NCBI GenBank assembly: GCA_030063045.1
Contig: JAQSEB010000044.1
Location: 62,001 to 126,000, forward strand
DNA: 64,000 nt
Direction: 5' to 3'
Origin: Pratylenchus scribneri
Lineage: Eukaryota > Nematoda > Chromadorea > Rhabditida > Pratylenchidae
The notes under the pieces were generated by a model. That model was not told the origin of the DNA. It searched no databases and was given only the letters and a program-made list of their open reading frames with translations. The position numbers and the translations under genes were made by a program. Of this stretch, positions 45,124-56,146 are shown piece by piece (position 1 is the first letter of the stretch; each line of letters starts with the position of its first letter).

Positions 45124-45759
45124 TTCTAAAATTAAAAAATTATCCAATATCAATTGAATAAATATCGGAACGGAACAGAATTTTAAATGCTTAATTAATT
45201 TTTCAAATGTATAATATATTTGCTATAAATTCAAAATAATTATATTTAAATTTATAGCAGTGGATTTTATTTTAAAATTGACAAAATAAAGTTATGAAAA
45301 AATGTGTTATGATATATGAAAGTATTTGCCATAATAAAAAATTCTGCTAAAATTAATGGGGAAGAATTTGTTAAATTTTATCACCAGCAGGCAGTGAGTT
45401 TTAATTAGTCATAAAAATGTGTAACAAATAAAGTGTTAAGAAAAAAAATAGATAAAATGGGGAACATTCTCGAGTAACGTCGAATTCAAAACATGATAAT
45501 ATGGAGGAGTGTTTGCTGTTAAATGAAATAAATTTTGCTTTCACTATTAACTATTATTTGCATATTTTATTTAGCCCTTCAAACTTTGTTATTATTTTTT
45601 TCTATTAATTCCATTTTTTAATTTTGTCAGCCTTCCATCATATAATTTTTTGCATATTCTATTCTGCAGAATTCCATCATTTTCTGACTAAATTGATAAA
45701 TTTTTGATTGAAATAATATATAATTTTTGTCATGGTTTAATTGGTTTTGAAACAAAACC
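45124..45759. other. Intergenic, no feature seen
   Basis: AT-rich upstream region of the acyltransferase gene. No exon or repeat is supported. Confidence 0.4.
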
Positions 45760-45910
45760 AATATGGCGGTTTGAGTGGTTTAATATCTTTAATTTGGACC
45801 AAACCTTGACAAATTATATACCAATCGACGCGTCTTGACGAAATCTATCGATTGGGTATAAGGTTTGGGATTTCAGGACAAACCAGTAAACCGTTATAAA
45901 CTTTTGGAAT
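45760..45910. repeat. Degenerate half of foldback MITE family 1
   Basis: GTGGTTTAATATCTTTAATT, GACAAATTATATACCAATCG, ACGCGTCTTGACGA and GGTTTGGGATTTCAGGA match, with changes, the right arm of 60,670-61,076. The left arm is missing or unrecognisable. Confidence 0.6.
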
Positions 45911-46190
45911 TTTCATTGTTTTTTTTTAAACTTTTGACATTTTCATTGTTTTTTTTACAAATCGATTAAGCCGTAGATAAAAGCAATATGACAATCAGAA
46001 CATTTGGAAAACAAAATAAAAGCAAATTTATATGTTACGCTGAATTTTGGAAATTAACAAATTGCGGAAATTGTTAAATAATTTGGAAATTCAATTATGA
46101 TTTTATTAAATTCCGCCTGTTTTAATTTAGTTTAAACTTTAAATTAATTCCATTTGCTTAATTTATTTTATCAATTTATTCATTATTCAG

Positions 46191-46638
46191 GAGGAGTGAC
46201 ATTGTCATTGGATTTTGTGACCAACAATTTCGATTGCAAGGCTGGTGGCTTGGAGGGAAGAAAAATTCAATTGGAATTAGAGACAAAAAAGGAATTTGGA
46301 TTATGAAACCGAGCCAAATTTGGAAATGATGAGGGATATTTCAAAGAAGGGGATTTTGTTTGAATTGGCATAATCAATCAGCCAAATTCAAAAATGGAAT
46401 GTTTTGGCACATGGAATGGCAATTTGCTGGGTAAAATAATTCGAAATTATTGCAATTCTTATTAATTAATTTGTTTAATTCAAATTAAATAAAAAATAAA
46501 AATAATTAAAATTCAGGGACGGCTGAACTGCCGGCAAAATTCGCCACAATCCAACTTTTCCCGGCAGTCACTTCGTACCATGCTGGCGATTTAATCCGCG
46601 CTAATTTTGAAAATGTCGAATTCCCAGTGAATCGATAA
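46191..46638 (+). pseudogene. SPRY relic: exons 4-5 of the F-box/SPRY family
   Basis: 46,191-46,430 follows a TTATTCAG acceptor and begins in the same phase as exon 4 of the 6,742-7,879 gene: DIVIGFCDQQF, KKNSIGIRDKKGIWIMK, KECFGTWNGNLLGK-like parts are recognisable. The reading frame shifts near 46,330 and a TGA stands where the family has Gly in GDFVGIGI. 46,517-46,638 matches exon 5 (ELPAKFATIQLFPAVTSYH) down to a TAA. No exons 1-3 are seen upstream. It is a dead fragment with exon structure retained, so it came from DNA duplication, not from a processed copy. Confidence 0.75.
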
Positions 46639-47283
46639 ATTACCAATTAATTCCAAAGAAGAAAATATTCAATTTTATTCCAATAATAAAATATAAATTT
46701 ATGATCGCAAAAATGATTGGGTTGAAGGGGGCGAAAACCAATTCCAAGATGCATAATAAAAGTAAAGCATGGAATGTCAAAAGGAATTCAGCATTAGTCA
46801 AGATTGAAGAGAATAGAATGAGGAGGAAGCCTCCATTTTGCAGGAAACCTTTCCAAAAATGATTATACATGAATAAATGTGAATGAAGAATTGGAATTTA
46901 GGAGAAGGCACACATTTATTTTAAATTGAAAAAGATCGACCATTGCCGACAGAAAAGGACAAGTGGCAATTAAATGAATTTGAACGCCTCATTTAATAAG
47001 AATTTGAGAAATTATGACAAGAAATGCACAGATCAATTCATATTCATCAAATTTATCCTAACATACTAATAAATGTTCTATATGATTTCGTTTGCAACAA
47101 AAGCCAAAGATAAAAATATTTAAAAATTAGACCAAATGTTTTTGTATGCCATTAAAATAGACCAATTCCTCGGTCCTCAGTCCTTACCACGCCGAATCCA
47201 ATAACAAAAATCGCCAGCACCTTCTCCATTTTATGGCCCTCACTTCTCTCGCTCATTAGTCATTAGAGAGGATCCATTTTTCT
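46639..47283. other. Intergenic, no feature seen
   Basis: Non-repetitive AT-rich sequence. No exon chain found on either strand. Confidence 0.4.
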
Positions 47284-48050
47284 CGGCATTTGCCTTGGCC
47301 AAATCACCCATAGCCGATCTCTTCATCAAACAAACTGCCTTTTGCCGTCCTACCATCTTAATCCACACACATTTTGGCGCTCGCGTGCCATCTCCATCTT
47401 TTCACTTCTCTCTTTCCACTTTCATTTGGGCCATTCTTCTCGGCATTTGCCTTGGCCAAATCACCCAAAACCAATCTGTCCCCTTCCCTTCATCAAATCA
47501 GGTGCCTTTCATGCACATCCCTTCTCTCTCAGTCCACAGTCATTTTGGCGTTCGCGTGCCATCTCCACCTTTTCTCTTCTCTCTTTCCCCATTCTTTTGG
47601 CCCATTTTTTTCTCGGCATTTCTTCTGGCCAAATAATCCAAAGCCAATCATTCAATAAAATCAGCTGCCTTTCATGCCTTTCCCTGCTCTCTAAATCCAC
47701 ACCTATTTTTGCGCTCGCCTCACCGCCTGCCGTTCTTTCCCTTACACTTGGCATTTGGGCCACTTTTTCGGCATTTCCACTGGCCAAATCATCCAAAGCC
47801 AATCTCTCCATCAAATCAGCTATCTTTTATGCCGTCCTAACATCACAAGCCACCCATTTTGGCGCTCGCATGCCTTCTCCATCTTTTCTCTTCCCTCATC
47901 TAATTTCATTTGAGCCATTTTATCGGCATTTGCCTTATTAGCCAAATCACCCAAAGCCAGCCTCCTAATCAAATCAGCTGCCTTTCATGCCCTTCCCTGC
48001 CCTCTCAATCGGCCCATTATGGCGCTCGCCTCACCGTCAGCCCAAAAACG
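47284..48050. repeat. ~155-bp minisatellite, five units
   Basis: CGGCATTTGCCTTGGCCAAA starts at about 47,284, 47,441, 47,613, 47,769 and 47,923 (spacing 154-172). Within units, TTTTGGCGCTCGC(G)TGCC and CATCTCCATCTTTTC recur. One frame is open for 199 codons but consists of the repeat (FWRSRAISIFSLLSF twice), so I do not call it a gene. Confidence 0.8.
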
Positions 48051-48232
48051 GCAACAAATCTAGTGAAGCCATGAAAGCCCAGCGTAAAAGTCGTTGATTA
48101 GATATCCCAATTGGATGGGCATATCCAAAGTCCATTGACATTTATTTCAGAAATATCCATTCAAATTGCACCAATAAAAACAAATCCACTCATTAAATAA
48201 CCCTTCCCTCATAAACATAAAAAGTAAAAGCG

Positions 48233-48430
48233 ATGGCCAACTTTTCCTTATTTTGCGCTCCGTTTTTGCCTTTCACAATATTTGGCCTATTGTTCTTCAT
48301 GGACCGATGCCATTCAACTCATCTGAGCGGTTTGTCAATGAGTGAGTTTAACCTTGGCTTAATTTATTTTCCATCCCGAATGGTTTTTATGGCAATTTTC
48401 TCGGAATTAAAATTCGAAATAAAAGATTAG
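48233..48430 (+). CDS. Possible small secreted or membrane peptide, 65 aa
   Basis: ATG in a good context (AAAGCGATGGCC) opens a frame with a hydrophobic start (LFCAPFLPFTIFGLLFFM) that could be a signal peptide, ending at TAG 48,428-48,430. There is no homology I recognise and no splice support. Composition is compatible with coding. It may equally be chance. Confidence 0.25.
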   Translation: MANFSLFCAPFLPFTIFGLLFFMDRCHSTHLSGLSMSEFNLGLIYFPSRMVFMAIFSELKFEIKD

Positions 48431-48888
48431 GGACGATTCAGAGTACCATTAAATATATTGGCAATTATTTGCTTTCTAACTAACTAAGCCAGGAAGTAAT
48501 TTTTGTCCTGTAAAACTTTATATACCCGTTTCAAAGCTTAATACGATTTACAAAAATTTTTAAAATTCATTAAAAAAGTTAAATGCCTTTGAGTTAACCG
48601 TGTTTTCAAAGACAGCTTATTTTGCATATTGTTTCAACATTCGAAAATTAAAAAAGCCATTTTAAAGCACATTTAGAATTTTCAATACCCCCTTCCCAAA
48701 TCGGTTACCTCTTTGTTGTGTTAAAAGCCAAAAGATTGGCCCAGTTATTAAAAACGTAGAATTGTTACCAAAAAAGTCATAGGAGGCTGTAAAATTCGTA
48801 GCCATGCGATTAAAAATATGAATAGTGAATAGAAAATCATCGAAAACAAATTTATTAATTTTATCGACAAAATTTGCCGCCAGCATCA

Positions 48889-50814
48889 ATGAATAATGTC
48901 GCCAACTCCGGTATTAGAAGCCAATTAGCCAATTCTTCCCCAAATGGTGCTGCTCCTCTCCATGTGGTTGGCCACATGAATTCATTGGGAAGGAGCAGAA
49001 ATGTTTTGCCAGTGGCCAAAGGACTGAAAACGATTGAGCCACTGAATGGCGTCTACCGTGCTCCGATTCAACCGATCAACGCTTTTTCAAAGAATTCTCT
49101 GCAAATGGAAAATGATACTGATGTCATGGAAAAGGAGGATTTAGCGTCATTAGATTTGCTGAGAAAAAAATTGGAATTAGAATTTTCCAAAGAACTTTAT
49201 GGAGAAAATGGTGCGAAAGATCAGCAAAAAGAGGAATGGCTAAATTTAAGAGCCACATTCAAACAATTCCCAGTAAATTCGCAGAAAGAAATTATCAAAT
49301 TGTAAGTTTGAAAAGTTGCGCAACTTCCAAATATCTATTTAGTTTTAGTATAGATTGGGTGGTGGTATCTTTGTTTACTTACTAAATTATTTTTAATCCG
49401 TTCAAATTTATTTAGTAAGTAATTCAAGACTTTGATTTGATTAGAAATCGGCAAAAAATTATCAACAAAAAAGTGGAAAAAGACCAAAATTTGGCTTTCT
49501 TTTTGGCGATAAAATTCCAGCCAATTATGTTTTTGATTAATCATTTTTATAATCAAAATGCTTTACTGAAAGGAATTATGTACAATGATATGAATAAGGA
49601 AAATTAATAAATGCCAAATATTCTTTCAATTTTAGAGCAAACCCGACCCATATTGCTTTGAAAATGCTTTCCAAACTGTCTGCCCTAAAAACCAAATTTC
49701 ATAGGGAATTGCCAAAAACGAAGCAACTTAATAAACAACTGGGCATTGCTCATATGCAAATTTTGGATGGACCTGACAATGAATACATTGCCGAAATGAT
49801 GGACATTTTTGATGTCGCCTACAAGCAATATTATACTCATTCGGACAAAAGTCGAAAAAATTTGATAATGAAAATGTCAACCGTTGCCAAGATTTTTGAT
49901 GAAGCTGCCAAATTTTATGAACTATTTATTAAAAAGGAATCGCTGAATTATTCCCATCATCATATTGGAAATGGTATACAAAATAAAGCTGCTATTGCAG
50001 TGTTGATGGCTAGAAAAGAACAAATGGAAAATATCCACAAATGTGAGAATTATTTAATTGCAATAAAATTTGTGGGGATCTCTCTGAACTGATAAATTGA
50101 ACCAATTTGTCGCCGTTTATAATAATTTATCAAATACTGAATTAATTTAGATGATTTTCAAATTAAAGAGTATATATAATATATGCCACTATAGTCGTCT
50201 ATTAGTAGTAGAAGACCCCATTCAAATAGTATATTAGAAGGTTTGAAAAATAACAGTCATCTCCTTCCAATAATATCCACCCCTTCTCCAATAATGGCCC
50301 CATTTGACGATTTTTGAGATGGAAAAATTAAAAATATGAATTTTTGCCCTTTTGAAGGTCTCTGAAAAATAAACGCCATCTCTATAAGAGAAGCCCTCCT
50401 CCTATTCTAAAAAGCCTTATCTGGAGGATCTCAGTTTTTAGTTGAGCATAACTCCAGAAATTTTGAATTAATATAAATAAATGAAATAATTATTAGATAA
50501 ACAATAGTTTGTCTTATTAATTTTCACATTAAAATCCTCAAAATTGTCAGTCTTTGAGTCGTTATTATAAACGGCATGAAATTAAGTTATCTGAATCTTG
50601 CTGATGTTAGAATGTTGCCAAATTAGAAATTACCATATAAAATACAAAATTTTGTCGCAATCATTTTTATACATAAATTTTTTCTTTATTTAATTTAGGG
50701 CTAGAAGATAAAGTGATTAAATATACGAAGAATGTGGAGGATAATCATAAAGCGGAAACGATTTTTGTAATGGTTATCAAAGGGGAAAATACACCAATTC
50801 CTTTTCATAAATGA
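48889..50814 (+). CDS. Unknown helical protein, three exons, 311 aa
   Basis: Exons 48,889-49,301 (donor TT|GTAAGT), 49,636-50,042 (acceptor TTTTAG, donor AAAT|GTGAGA) and 50,699-50,814 (acceptor ATTTAG) join in phases 2 and 1 to exactly 312 codons. The N-terminal ~90 residues are Ser/Asn/Pro-rich and probably disordered. From about 100 onward the protein is helical and charged (LDLLRKKLELEFSKELYG, LSALKTKFHRELPKTKQL, YIAEMMDIFDVAYKQYY). I recognise no family. The consistent phases and canonical splice sites argue strongly that it is a real gene. Upstream, TTG at 48,874 is in frame but ATG 48,889 is preferred. Confidence 0.65.
50190..50410. repeat. Diverged interspersed repeat with CTATTAG/CTATAAGAGAAG ends
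   Basis: It begins GTCGTCTATTAGTAGTAGAA and contains ATATTAGAAGG and CTCTATAAGAGAAGCCC, resembling the family of 44,575 and 51,195. It lies in intron 2 of the three-exon gene (exons 49,636-50,042 and 50,699-50,814). Confidence 0.35.
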
Positions 50815-51194
50815 TGAATGATGAGACCTTTGAACTTGGTCAAAATTTTGATAAACAAGAAATTCGTTGAATACAAGACAAGATTTTTAAATTAAAATTC
50901 AAAAAAAAATTGTGCAAAAAAACATTTAGCAACGCCCATTTTTATCTTCAGCTGTTGTAATTCCCCTAATTCCTATATATTCATTTTTAATTGGATTTTT
51001 AAAAACATTTTTTTGGTTAAATATTCCATTTTCGTATTTTGTTTATTTTTTTAAAGGGAACAAAATCATAAATAAAAATAATATACTTAATTTTAATAAA
51101 TTTCTCACTCCTCCTAGTACATGGCAATAATTTTGGTCAAAGGATATGCTGTTTATTATTTTTTAGTTTTCAGAAAAACAATTTTTAGAGTACC

Positions 51195-51490
51195 GTATTT
51201 CTTCTATTAGAAGGCCACCCTCAAAAATTTTTACTTATCTTTCGATTTTTAATTCTCTATAAAGATGTTTTGAATGGTAAAGATGTTATAATTTATAAAA
51301 CTTTGTCAAGAATATGTAAAAAAGGTTTGAATCCTAAAAACATCTTTCGATTATCGGAAATTTTATTGAATAATTTTATATTACATGCATTTTCCCTCTC
51401 TGAAATTTATTAGCTCATCTTTTAATTTAAGTCCGCCCCTAGAGTGGCTCTGAAAATCATAAGCCAATGGGTTCTAATAGAAGAAAAACG
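51195..51490. repeat. Interspersed repeat, CTATTAGAAG family, fullest copy
   Basis: It starts CCGTATTTCTTCTATTAG and ends GGTTCTAATAGAAGAAAAAC, giving inverted ends TTCTTCTATTAGAA/TTCTAATAGAAGAA. The interior matches 44,575-44,890. It is a probable MITE. No target duplication was established. Confidence 0.55.
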
Positions 51491-51794
51491 ATTCAAAATG
51501 CATATTGTCTTAATAATTGCTTGCTTAATTGTTGAGCGATGGCCAAAATAATAGCCAAAGTGAAATTGTGTTAACCGAAACATATGGACCAATTATTGTC
51601 ATTGACCTTTTATCACAATATCTACCATTTTTAAAAAATTATCAATCTTTTCTTTATTTATTTTTAAAGTGATTTTGAATGTGGAAAGTTAAAAAACCAT
51701 ATATGGCAAGGCAATAAATGAATATATTTGATTGATTATGATATGAATTTATCTTTGATCATCGATCATCATTTGAAAACCGTTTAGCCTCTTT

Positions 51795-54450
51795 TTAGTT
51801 CATCCGTGGTTTCTCCTCATAAGGTGGCGGTGAATTTGGCAAATATCCTCCACTTGAAATTCCATTCCCAGCACTTCGGCTCGCCCTCGGCCCAGCACCC
51901 AACTTGATTGCCACATCCCATTCATTGAACACAAACAATCGGCGGCCATCACCAGTCTCAATTGGGTATCCTTTGCGAGCACGGACCCAAACCTGCCATT
52001 ATTATATTTGATTTTTTTATTTTCAAAATTGGTCAAAATTAAAGAATTGATGTCCGACGAAAAATGATTTTTAAATGAAATTCTCTTTTTAATAGTTAAT
52101 CAATGCGCAGAAAACGAATCAGACTTTAGTTTTCGGCAACTATTTTTGGCAAGATAATGCCAACTTTTACCATGAAAAAAAACAAAAGGGGGGACCAAGG
52201 GCATTTCTGGCTGGTGAAAAAATTTTTATGGCCAATTATAACCCAATCGATCAGTTTTATCATTTTTATTTAAAATTGGACTACAGATAATATATTTTTA
52301 GGGTGAACAACATTAATAAATCAAAAAGTTTTCAATTATAATAGCTTAGAAATTTTCGAATTATTTCCAACTGAAAATGCTTCTTCTAATGGGGATTCTA
52401 CTCGTCGAATCAGGTCAAATTAGATAATAATTAAATTAAAAAATGGCCTTTGTCCATCCCCCTTGCTTTTTCATGGTAAAAGTTCGGAATTATCTGATCA
52501 AGATGCCAAAAGTCAAAATTATCATAAATCGCATTTCATATTCGCATTCAGTGCATCAAATTACCTCCATAGCAGGGGTGTTGCTCGTCTTGAAAAACAC
52601 GAGACGAGAATTTTGGACGATACGAAATTTTCAAAAATCGCGAGACGAGAATTTTGGCGAGACGAAATTGCCTAAAAAACACGAGAATTACGAGGCCGAG
52701 ACGAAACGAGACGAGAATTTAAAAAAAAATTAATTTTTAGTAAAAAATTTTTATTCAGAAATAAATTAAAATGGTAAATTGTTGTGCAAAATAATAAGTG
52801 AATAATCAAAATAGTAAAAGTCCAAATTGTTTTTGCAAAAATAGAATTAATAATCATCGTCTAATTCATAATCTTCCATTGCTGTTTTAATAAAATGTTT
52901 GAATGTTTCTGCATTATGTCTTCCTAGTTAATTTATTTATTATTTATTCATAAATTTATAAAAACCTTTTATTGGCAATGCTCCCAATAAAACAAATTTT
53001 GGTTTTTCTTTTTCCAAGAAATGGGCAGTCACACTTAAAAGTGAATGAATGGCTTCCATCTCTTGAGGACCAAGCATCCGTCGTAATGCTCACAAATTCG
53101 GTTTTTTGTAAATCTCTTTTTATCCTATCCTAAAAGTTTTCCTTTGAATTTCATTTTAAAAATTAGCAACAAACCTTTATTTTCCCATATATTTCTGGTA
53201 ACATTTTTTGAGTAAAATAAAAACGGCTAGGAATTTTGTATTTTGGTTGAAGATTTTGAATAAGCCTTTGGAAACCGACATTTTCAACCACGGTGAAAGG
53301 CTATAGATCAACAGCAATAAATTCCATAATATTTTTGTTTATCTCCATCATTTTTTCGCCATTTGTTCCCATGGGCCTTATATTTTAAAAATTAATTGTA
53401 AAAAACCAAATTGAAAATACTCTTCGCTCCCAACAATTGCGCAACATCCCACGTTTGGCTTTCTTTTGCCATCCTCGTTAATATTTCCTCGACTTCTTCA
53501 TCTGCTCTTTCTGTTGTTTCTATTTCATTATTATTGGATGTGCCTTGAACCGATTGGGAAAATAGTCTTTTTAAAGTTCCAGTTTGTGGTTTCTCATTCT
53601 TCGCTTTTTCTGCTGCTTCCATTTTGTCCAAATATTCTTTGTATTCATTTGCATGTTTTTTTAGATGTTTAATAAGTGTTATTGTTGGAGCAGATGGACG
53701 ATGGTCGATTTTATATTCCCAATTTTTGCAATAAGCAATACCAGCTTCCTTCTTAAAATAATCCCAGACTTTTGACATTTTCATTATTCTAAAGATTTAA
53801 TTTTAATTAAAAATAGATGAAATAAAAATTAAAAGATATAAAAATAAAATAAAAAAGATATTTTGCTTTTATTTGCACTGGAAAATCAATATTTTTATAA
53901 AAAATGGGATAGAGAAGGGTCCCCCCTTCACTTTTCATGTCTCGCCAAAATTCTCGTTTCGAGGGTCAAAAAACGAGAACGAGACCACGAGACGAAATGA
54001 CCCCAAAAACACGAGAATTCCGAGGCCGAGACGAGACGAAACGAGACGAATCAACACCCCTGCTCCATAGTAGGAAAGTTTCCTGATTTTTATTTTAAAA
54101 TTTTCGGCTGGATACCAATTTTTGCATTTGACCCAAAATGCTCATTTTAAAACCTCATCTCCCGGTTTCAAGCTTGGCACAGTCCTTTCTGGATAACCGG
54201 TCGGTCCGCTTGGATAAGCAGTTGGCCCGACATGGACAACTCGACCCTGTGGAAATTTTGGACTTTATTTTCTAATCCAAAACCATTAATTACTAACCCG
54301 AATTAGATTATGATAATAGGTGCCCCCATCTCCCCTAGAAAGACTTTGAGCCTCGTTTGTTTTCTTCTCATCCACATAAATGAGCACATTGCCTGGGATC
54401 AGCTGGATTTGATCAACTGGGACCGGAATACGCGGCACTGAATTTCCCAT
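51795..54450 (-). CDS. GroES-like-patterned protein, three exons, 147 aa
   Basis: Exons 54,298-54,450, 54,154-54,246 and 51,795-51,992 join in phase 0 at both GT-AG introns to 147 codons plus stop. The order IQLIPGNVLIYVDEKK, GRVVHVGPTAYPSG, VPSLKPGDE|VWVRARKGY, RRLFVFNEWDVAIKLG follows the strand order of the Cpn10/GroES fold: start strand, G-VVxVGP, KPGDxV, final xDxxxKL. I suggest a GroES-fold relative, not an ordinary mitochondrial Cpn10, because there is an inserted PSGPTGYPERT segment and a C-terminal tail with PPPY, a WW-domain-binding motif. Intron 2 holds a complete hAT-type element. The gene model is firm; the fold call is from pattern only. Confidence 0.7.
52573..54062 (-). mobile_element. 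hAT-type transposon, 1,490 bp, 8-bp target duplication
   Basis: The ends are CAGGGGTGTTG and CAACACCCCTG. CTCCATAG is repeated exactly on both sides (52,565-52,572 and 54,063-54,070), the 8-bp size characteristic of hAT. Subterminal regions are packed with ACGAGACGAGAATTTT and CGAGGCCGAGACGA words, as hAT subterminal repeats often are. It sits within intron 2 of the GroES-like gene, in the same orientation as that gene if read by its transposase. Internal coding capacity is decayed. Confidence 0.9.
52990..53784 (-). pseudogene. hAT (BED-type) transposase remnant
   Basis: The 5' frame (53,392-53,784) begins KVWDYFKKEAGIAYCKNW and ITLIKHLKKH, a BED zinc-finger pattern, but the second Cys is Trp. 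Further on, in broken frames, come NIMEFIAVDL-stop-PFTVVENVGFQRLIQ, KIPSRFYFT and FVSITTDAWSS followed by SVTAHFLEKEKPKFVLLGA, hallmark segments of hAT transposases. The catalytic C-terminal part and the dimerisation domain are missing, so it cannot be autonomous. Confidence 0.8.
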
Positions 54451-54769
54451 AACTATTAATGCCGAATTTTGTAGTGAATATTATCAATGGAAAAATGCTT
54501 AATAATTATAAGTATAAGTTTAATTAAAGTCAACTCGATTAGAAAATTTTTGTATCACAAAAAATAAACAATAAAAATTCACTGGAACAACTGAAAAATA
54601 ATTACTTTTTATTAATTAATTATTATATTAGTCATTTTTGCTTCCCGCCGGCGTTTCGTAAATAAATCGATAGAAAGGAAAGCAGAAAGTACAATGGGTG
54701 GAATGAATAGAAAAAAATGGAATCCTATGAAATTTTGCCTCATTTAACCAACCAACAATATGCGCTACA

Positions 54770-55875
54770 CCCCGAAACATCGAATGGACGAAACATCGAA
54801 AGGACGAAATATCGAATGGACGAAACATCGACTAGTGGAAAATGGGACGAAACATCGAATGGACGAAACATCGACTAGTGGAAAAAAAGACGAAACATCG
54901 ATAGGGGGAAAATCGCCGAAACATCGAATGGACGAAACATCGAAAAGTGGAAAAAAGGACGAAACATCGAATTTTAATTTTAGGCAATCCCGGGGTGCGC
55001 GGAAGTCAAAAAGGAGGTGTGCGGGATATAAACGGATATAGGGGGATTATGAGGATATAGGGATTAAGGCGGATTAAGCCCTGAAATTGGTGGGAAATGT
55101 CCCGGAATGCCAAGGGAAGGTCGGAGAAGTGCCTGAGAGTGCGCGGGATATAGCCGAATATAGGAGGATATACGTGGATTAAGCCGGATTAAGCTTAGTT
55201 AGGGGCTAGGGATTAGGGTTATGGTTAGGGGCGGCATGGGATCTAGGGGCTAGGGGTTCGGAGTATGCGGGATATAGCCAGATATAAAAGGATTAAGATG
55301 GATATAGGGGGATTAAGCCGGATTAAGCTTAGTTAGGGGCTAGGGATTAGGGTTAAGGGTTCGGAACATAGGATTCTCGAGAAGCCGGAAGCAAAACAAT
55401 CAAACCAAAACTCACGCCCATCCATTTCGTGGCTTAATCCGGCTTAATCCCCCTTAATCCACGTATATCCCTTATAACCGGCTTAATCTCGCGCAGTCTC
55501 CAGGCCTCTGTTACACTTCCCCGACATTCCCATGGCCTTCCGGGGCATTCATTTTCCATTTCGGGGCTTAATCCCCTTTAATCCTCCTTAATCCCCCTAT
55601 ATCCTTCTTAATCCCAGGCACTCCTAGGGCCTTCGGCACATATCCCCAACCTTCCACTGGCCCTCCAGACCATTTCCCATTCATTTTGGGGCTTAATCCC
55701 TCTTAATCCACCTATATCCGGCTTAATCCCGAGGGCCTCTATTATTCGATGTTTCGTCCCATTTTCCACTAGTCGATGTTTCGTCCATTCGATGTTTCAT
55801 CCATTCGATGTTTCATCCCATTTTCCCCTTGTCGATGTTTCGTCCATTCGATGTTTCGTCTTTTCGATGTTTCGG
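54770..55875. mobile_element. 1.1-kb foldback element with ACATCGAATGGACGAA arms
   Basis: Left arm (54,770-54,975) starts CCCCGAAACATCGAATGG and repeats GACGAAACATCGAATG about ten times. Right arm (55,743-55,875) is its reverse complement, ending TCGATGTTTCGGGG. Inside are a second inverted pair (GGATTAAGCC/GGCTTAATCC with GGATATA/TATATCC) and a core with GTTAGGGGCTAGGGATTAGG words. It codes for nothing recognisable. Its architecture matches foldback transposons. Confidence 0.75.
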
Positions 55876-56146
55876 GGTAGAGCCCAAAAATTTGCCCGTT
55901 GAGCGTTGACCCATATTTTTAAGTCTTTTCTGCTGAAAAAAGGACGCCAATATATAAGAAAAATTAATTTTTATTCCCTTCTCATTTCCCATAAAATACG
56001 CCAAAAAATGCATTCGAAATGGAATTTGTTAAATTTTTATTTTTTGAAATACTTTCTTTAAAGTTTTCCAATAAATTAATACATATTTTTTTTATCAATA
56101 TTCAGAAAAAAAGCAAAAATATTCTAAACGTGAATTTAATTAAAAG

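Noticed and set aside
47342..47941. 199-codon frame in the 155-bp minisatellite
   Set aside because: It is entirely internal repeat, and other frames on both strands are also open.
54628..54828. Minus-strand 66-codon frame at the foldback edge
   Set aside because: Half of it is the ACATCGAATGGACGAA repeat read in reverse; no splice or start support.
55195..55380. Internal telomere tract
   Set aside because: GGGCTAGGG/TTAGGG words are degenerate and irregular and belong to a foldback core.
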